A stretch of DNA of 64,000 nt from an uncultured Spirochaetales bacterium (GTDB taxonomy: Bacteria > Spirochaetota > Spirochaetia > Sphaerochaetales > Sphaerochaetaceae). The stretch spans positions 44,364 to 108,363 of the forward strand of contig CASFDA010000033.1 of NCBI GenBank assembly GCA_949293335.1. Reading direction: 5' to 3'. Positions 63,160 to 64,000 of the stretch are shown here, piece by piece. The stretch's first letter is position 1; the number at the start of each line of letters is the position of its first letter. The position numbers were made by a program, and so were the translations under genes. Below the pieces are notes generated by a model. The model worked only from the letters and a program-made list of their open reading frames with translations. It did no database searches and was not told where the DNA came from.

Positions 63160-63511
63160 CAGAAAAAACAGGTGCAAATCTATAGAAAACAGAGCAATGT
63201 TTTCACCTAAATCGCTCGCGCAAAAAGGATTGGGTTATTCACATTTTCTTATTGGCTAGCCAATAAAAAGCATCGTCGGATTGAAAAGGGGTGGGAGAGA
63301 GGTCCGACGATGCAGTGTTCCATTTTTCACACATTGCAAAGGAGGTATGAAAAAACTGTTGCTCTGTACCTGTTATATGCGAGGTGCGTGCCAACTTTAA
63401 AAACAGCATTATTTTTAAAGGTAGTGTGAAAAATTATCGTGAAACATTTTCACAGTTGTACATATTTTTCACATTTCCATCAGTTTTATTTTTCTGTGAG
63501 CATGAAAGAAA
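63160..63511. other. Structured noncoding gap: palindrome, hairpins and TTTTTCACA repeats
   Basis: About 350 bp without a normal gene. Contents: an 18-bp perfect palindrome TTATTGGCTAGCCAATAA (63249-63266); an 11-bp perfect hairpin GCATCGTCGGA (63270-63280) / TCCGACGATGC (63303-63313) with a purine-rich 22-nt loop; an AAAGGAGG run next to ATG at 63347 opening a 17-codon frame with three Cys (MKKLLLCTCYMRGACQL); an AT hairpin (63395-63420); and five TTTTCACA-like repeats in both orientations (about 63235, 63324, 63424, 63445, 63463). The micro-frame's ribosome site is only 1 nt from ATG, so translation is doubtful. Confidence 0.5.
63395..63421. repeat. AT-rich hairpin, copy 2
   Basis: CTTTAAAAA (63395-63403) pairs with TTTTTAAAG (63412-63420). 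The sequence shares most bases with the hairpin at 10869-10896, including CTTTAAAAACAG, suggesting a recurrent intergenic element or a common terminator type. Confidence 0.45.
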
Positions 63512-63516
63512 GTGAA

Positions 63517-64000
63517 CTACTCCATCCTTCGCTGATGCTTAGAGGATGGAGCTTCCGGGCTCTTTCCCTTCACAGGGCGTCTCGCAGTATGCTCCCATAT
63601 CTCATACGAGGTATCGAAGTCTGACTTCCGCTCCTCCGGAGTTCCCGTGTGTCCCGCACGGGTGCAGGATATCTTATGCTCTCCTGCAAGAAGCAGTGTT
63701 TTCGCGGCTTTGATATCACGATCCTCAGTATATCCGCATCCGCATGCGAATATCCTGTCAGAGATCGTGATATCCTCATTGATGACTCCACAGCTCGGGC
63801 ACATCCTCGTCGACGGGAAGAACCTGTCGATGACAAGAACATTCGGATTGGACTGGAGCTTGCTCTTCAGTGTGCCGAGTGCGGAGTTCTGCACCTGTTT
63901 CCCAAAGAGCCCTTTATGCCATCCCCTGATGTTCTCATCCTGCATGACGATGAGCTTCCTTCCCGTGACGATGTCATGATATATCTGATTGGCTTTTGCT
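63517..64000 (-). mobile_element. tnpB: IS200/IS605-type tnpB (RNA-guided nuclease family), C-terminal part, cut by window edge
   Basis: The minus-strand frame is open to the window edge (about 160 codons visible), so the start is outside. It shows IVMQDENIRGWHKGLFGKQV, VIDRFFPSTRMCPSCG and CGCGYTEDRDIKAAKTLL: RuvC-II-like region, zinc-ribbon cysteines and RuvC-III Asp of OrfB/TnpB. Many TnpBs have E-D-L where this has Q-D-E, so activity is uncertain. The element ends with a hairpin CTCCATCC (63520-63527) / GGATGGAG (63544-63551) and TAGTTCAC near 63512, where the guide (omega) RNA scaffold is expected. Read as element plus partial gene. Confidence 0.85.

Noticed and set aside
63347..63400. 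17-codon Cys-rich peptide as a real gene
   Set aside because: The ribosome site is 1 nt from ATG, too close; kept only as part of the gap description.

Overview
The window is a bacterial chromosomal segment that contains the replication origin. Gene content and order suggest a spirochaete, probably of the Sphaerochaeta/Treponema side of the phylum. The order dnaA / dnaN / recF / DUF721 / rpmH runs leftward and gyrB / gyrA rightward, there is a cyclophilin-FKBP fusion, and coding DNA is of moderate to low GC with a very AT-rich origin. The taxonomic call is inference; no rRNA gene is present.

Layout. 1-6 kb (minus strand): start of rpmH, a DciA-like gene, recF, dnaN, a lipoprotein gene with a start/frame problem, a noncoding patch full of DnaA boxes (best oriC candidate), then dnaA. 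6-11.5 kb: gyrB and gyrA rightward, then a roughly 0.7 kb AT-rich noncoding stretch carrying two perfect and two imperfect parS palindromes. 11.5-16 kb: a NifU-like gene, parA, parB, the dual-family immunophilin and radA. 16-24.7 kb: TraB-like membrane protein, a dipeptidase, a lipid kinase, an (alpha/alpha)6-barrel glycoside hydrolase, and a peptide-type ABC importer that lacks ATPase genes. 24.7-27.5 kb (minus): tRNA-Ser, SRP RNA, dnaX, ybaB and recR, apparently one transcription unit.

27.5-37.3 kb is a complete L-arabinose system. A LacI-type regulator is followed by a promoter with a LacI-type operator, a YtfQ-like binding protein, an intercistronic terminator, an ATPase, two permeases, then L-arabinose isomerase, a ribulokinase-type FGGY kinase and ribulose-5-phosphate 4-epimerase. 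Pentose is imported, isomerised, phosphorylated and epimerised to xylulose-5-phosphate.

37.3-52 kb holds housekeeping and catabolic genes: flavin proteins, hydrolases, an NSS transporter, a cluster of four tRNAs (Ser-UGA, Ser-GCU, Arg-GCG, Ser-CGA), an M28 peptidase, a membrane-anchored Nudix protein, deoC, an altronate-dehydratase-type enzyme and a purine nucleoside phosphorylase. 52-56 kb is a molybdenum operon (MoeA-like, MogA, ModA, ModB, ModC). 56-64 kb holds a candidate small RNA, a lipoprotein, a ROK regulator, a GNAT protein, htpG, an MscS channel, rlmE, a DMT exporter and, at the right edge, a cut-off IS200/IS605-type tnpB. Two decayed tnpB 3' ends lie at about 40.0 and 56.4 kb.

No wholly new defence or mobile system is evident. 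The items most worth a second look are the structured gap at 63.16-63.51 kb, the candidate small RNA and long inverted repeat at 56.2-56.5 kb, the Nudix-zinc ribbon membrane protein, the dual immunophilin, the A7 tract in the lipoprotein gene next to oriC, and a recurrent gene start in which the -10 box lies 6-8 nt before ATG with no Shine-Dalgarno, implying many leaderless mRNAs.
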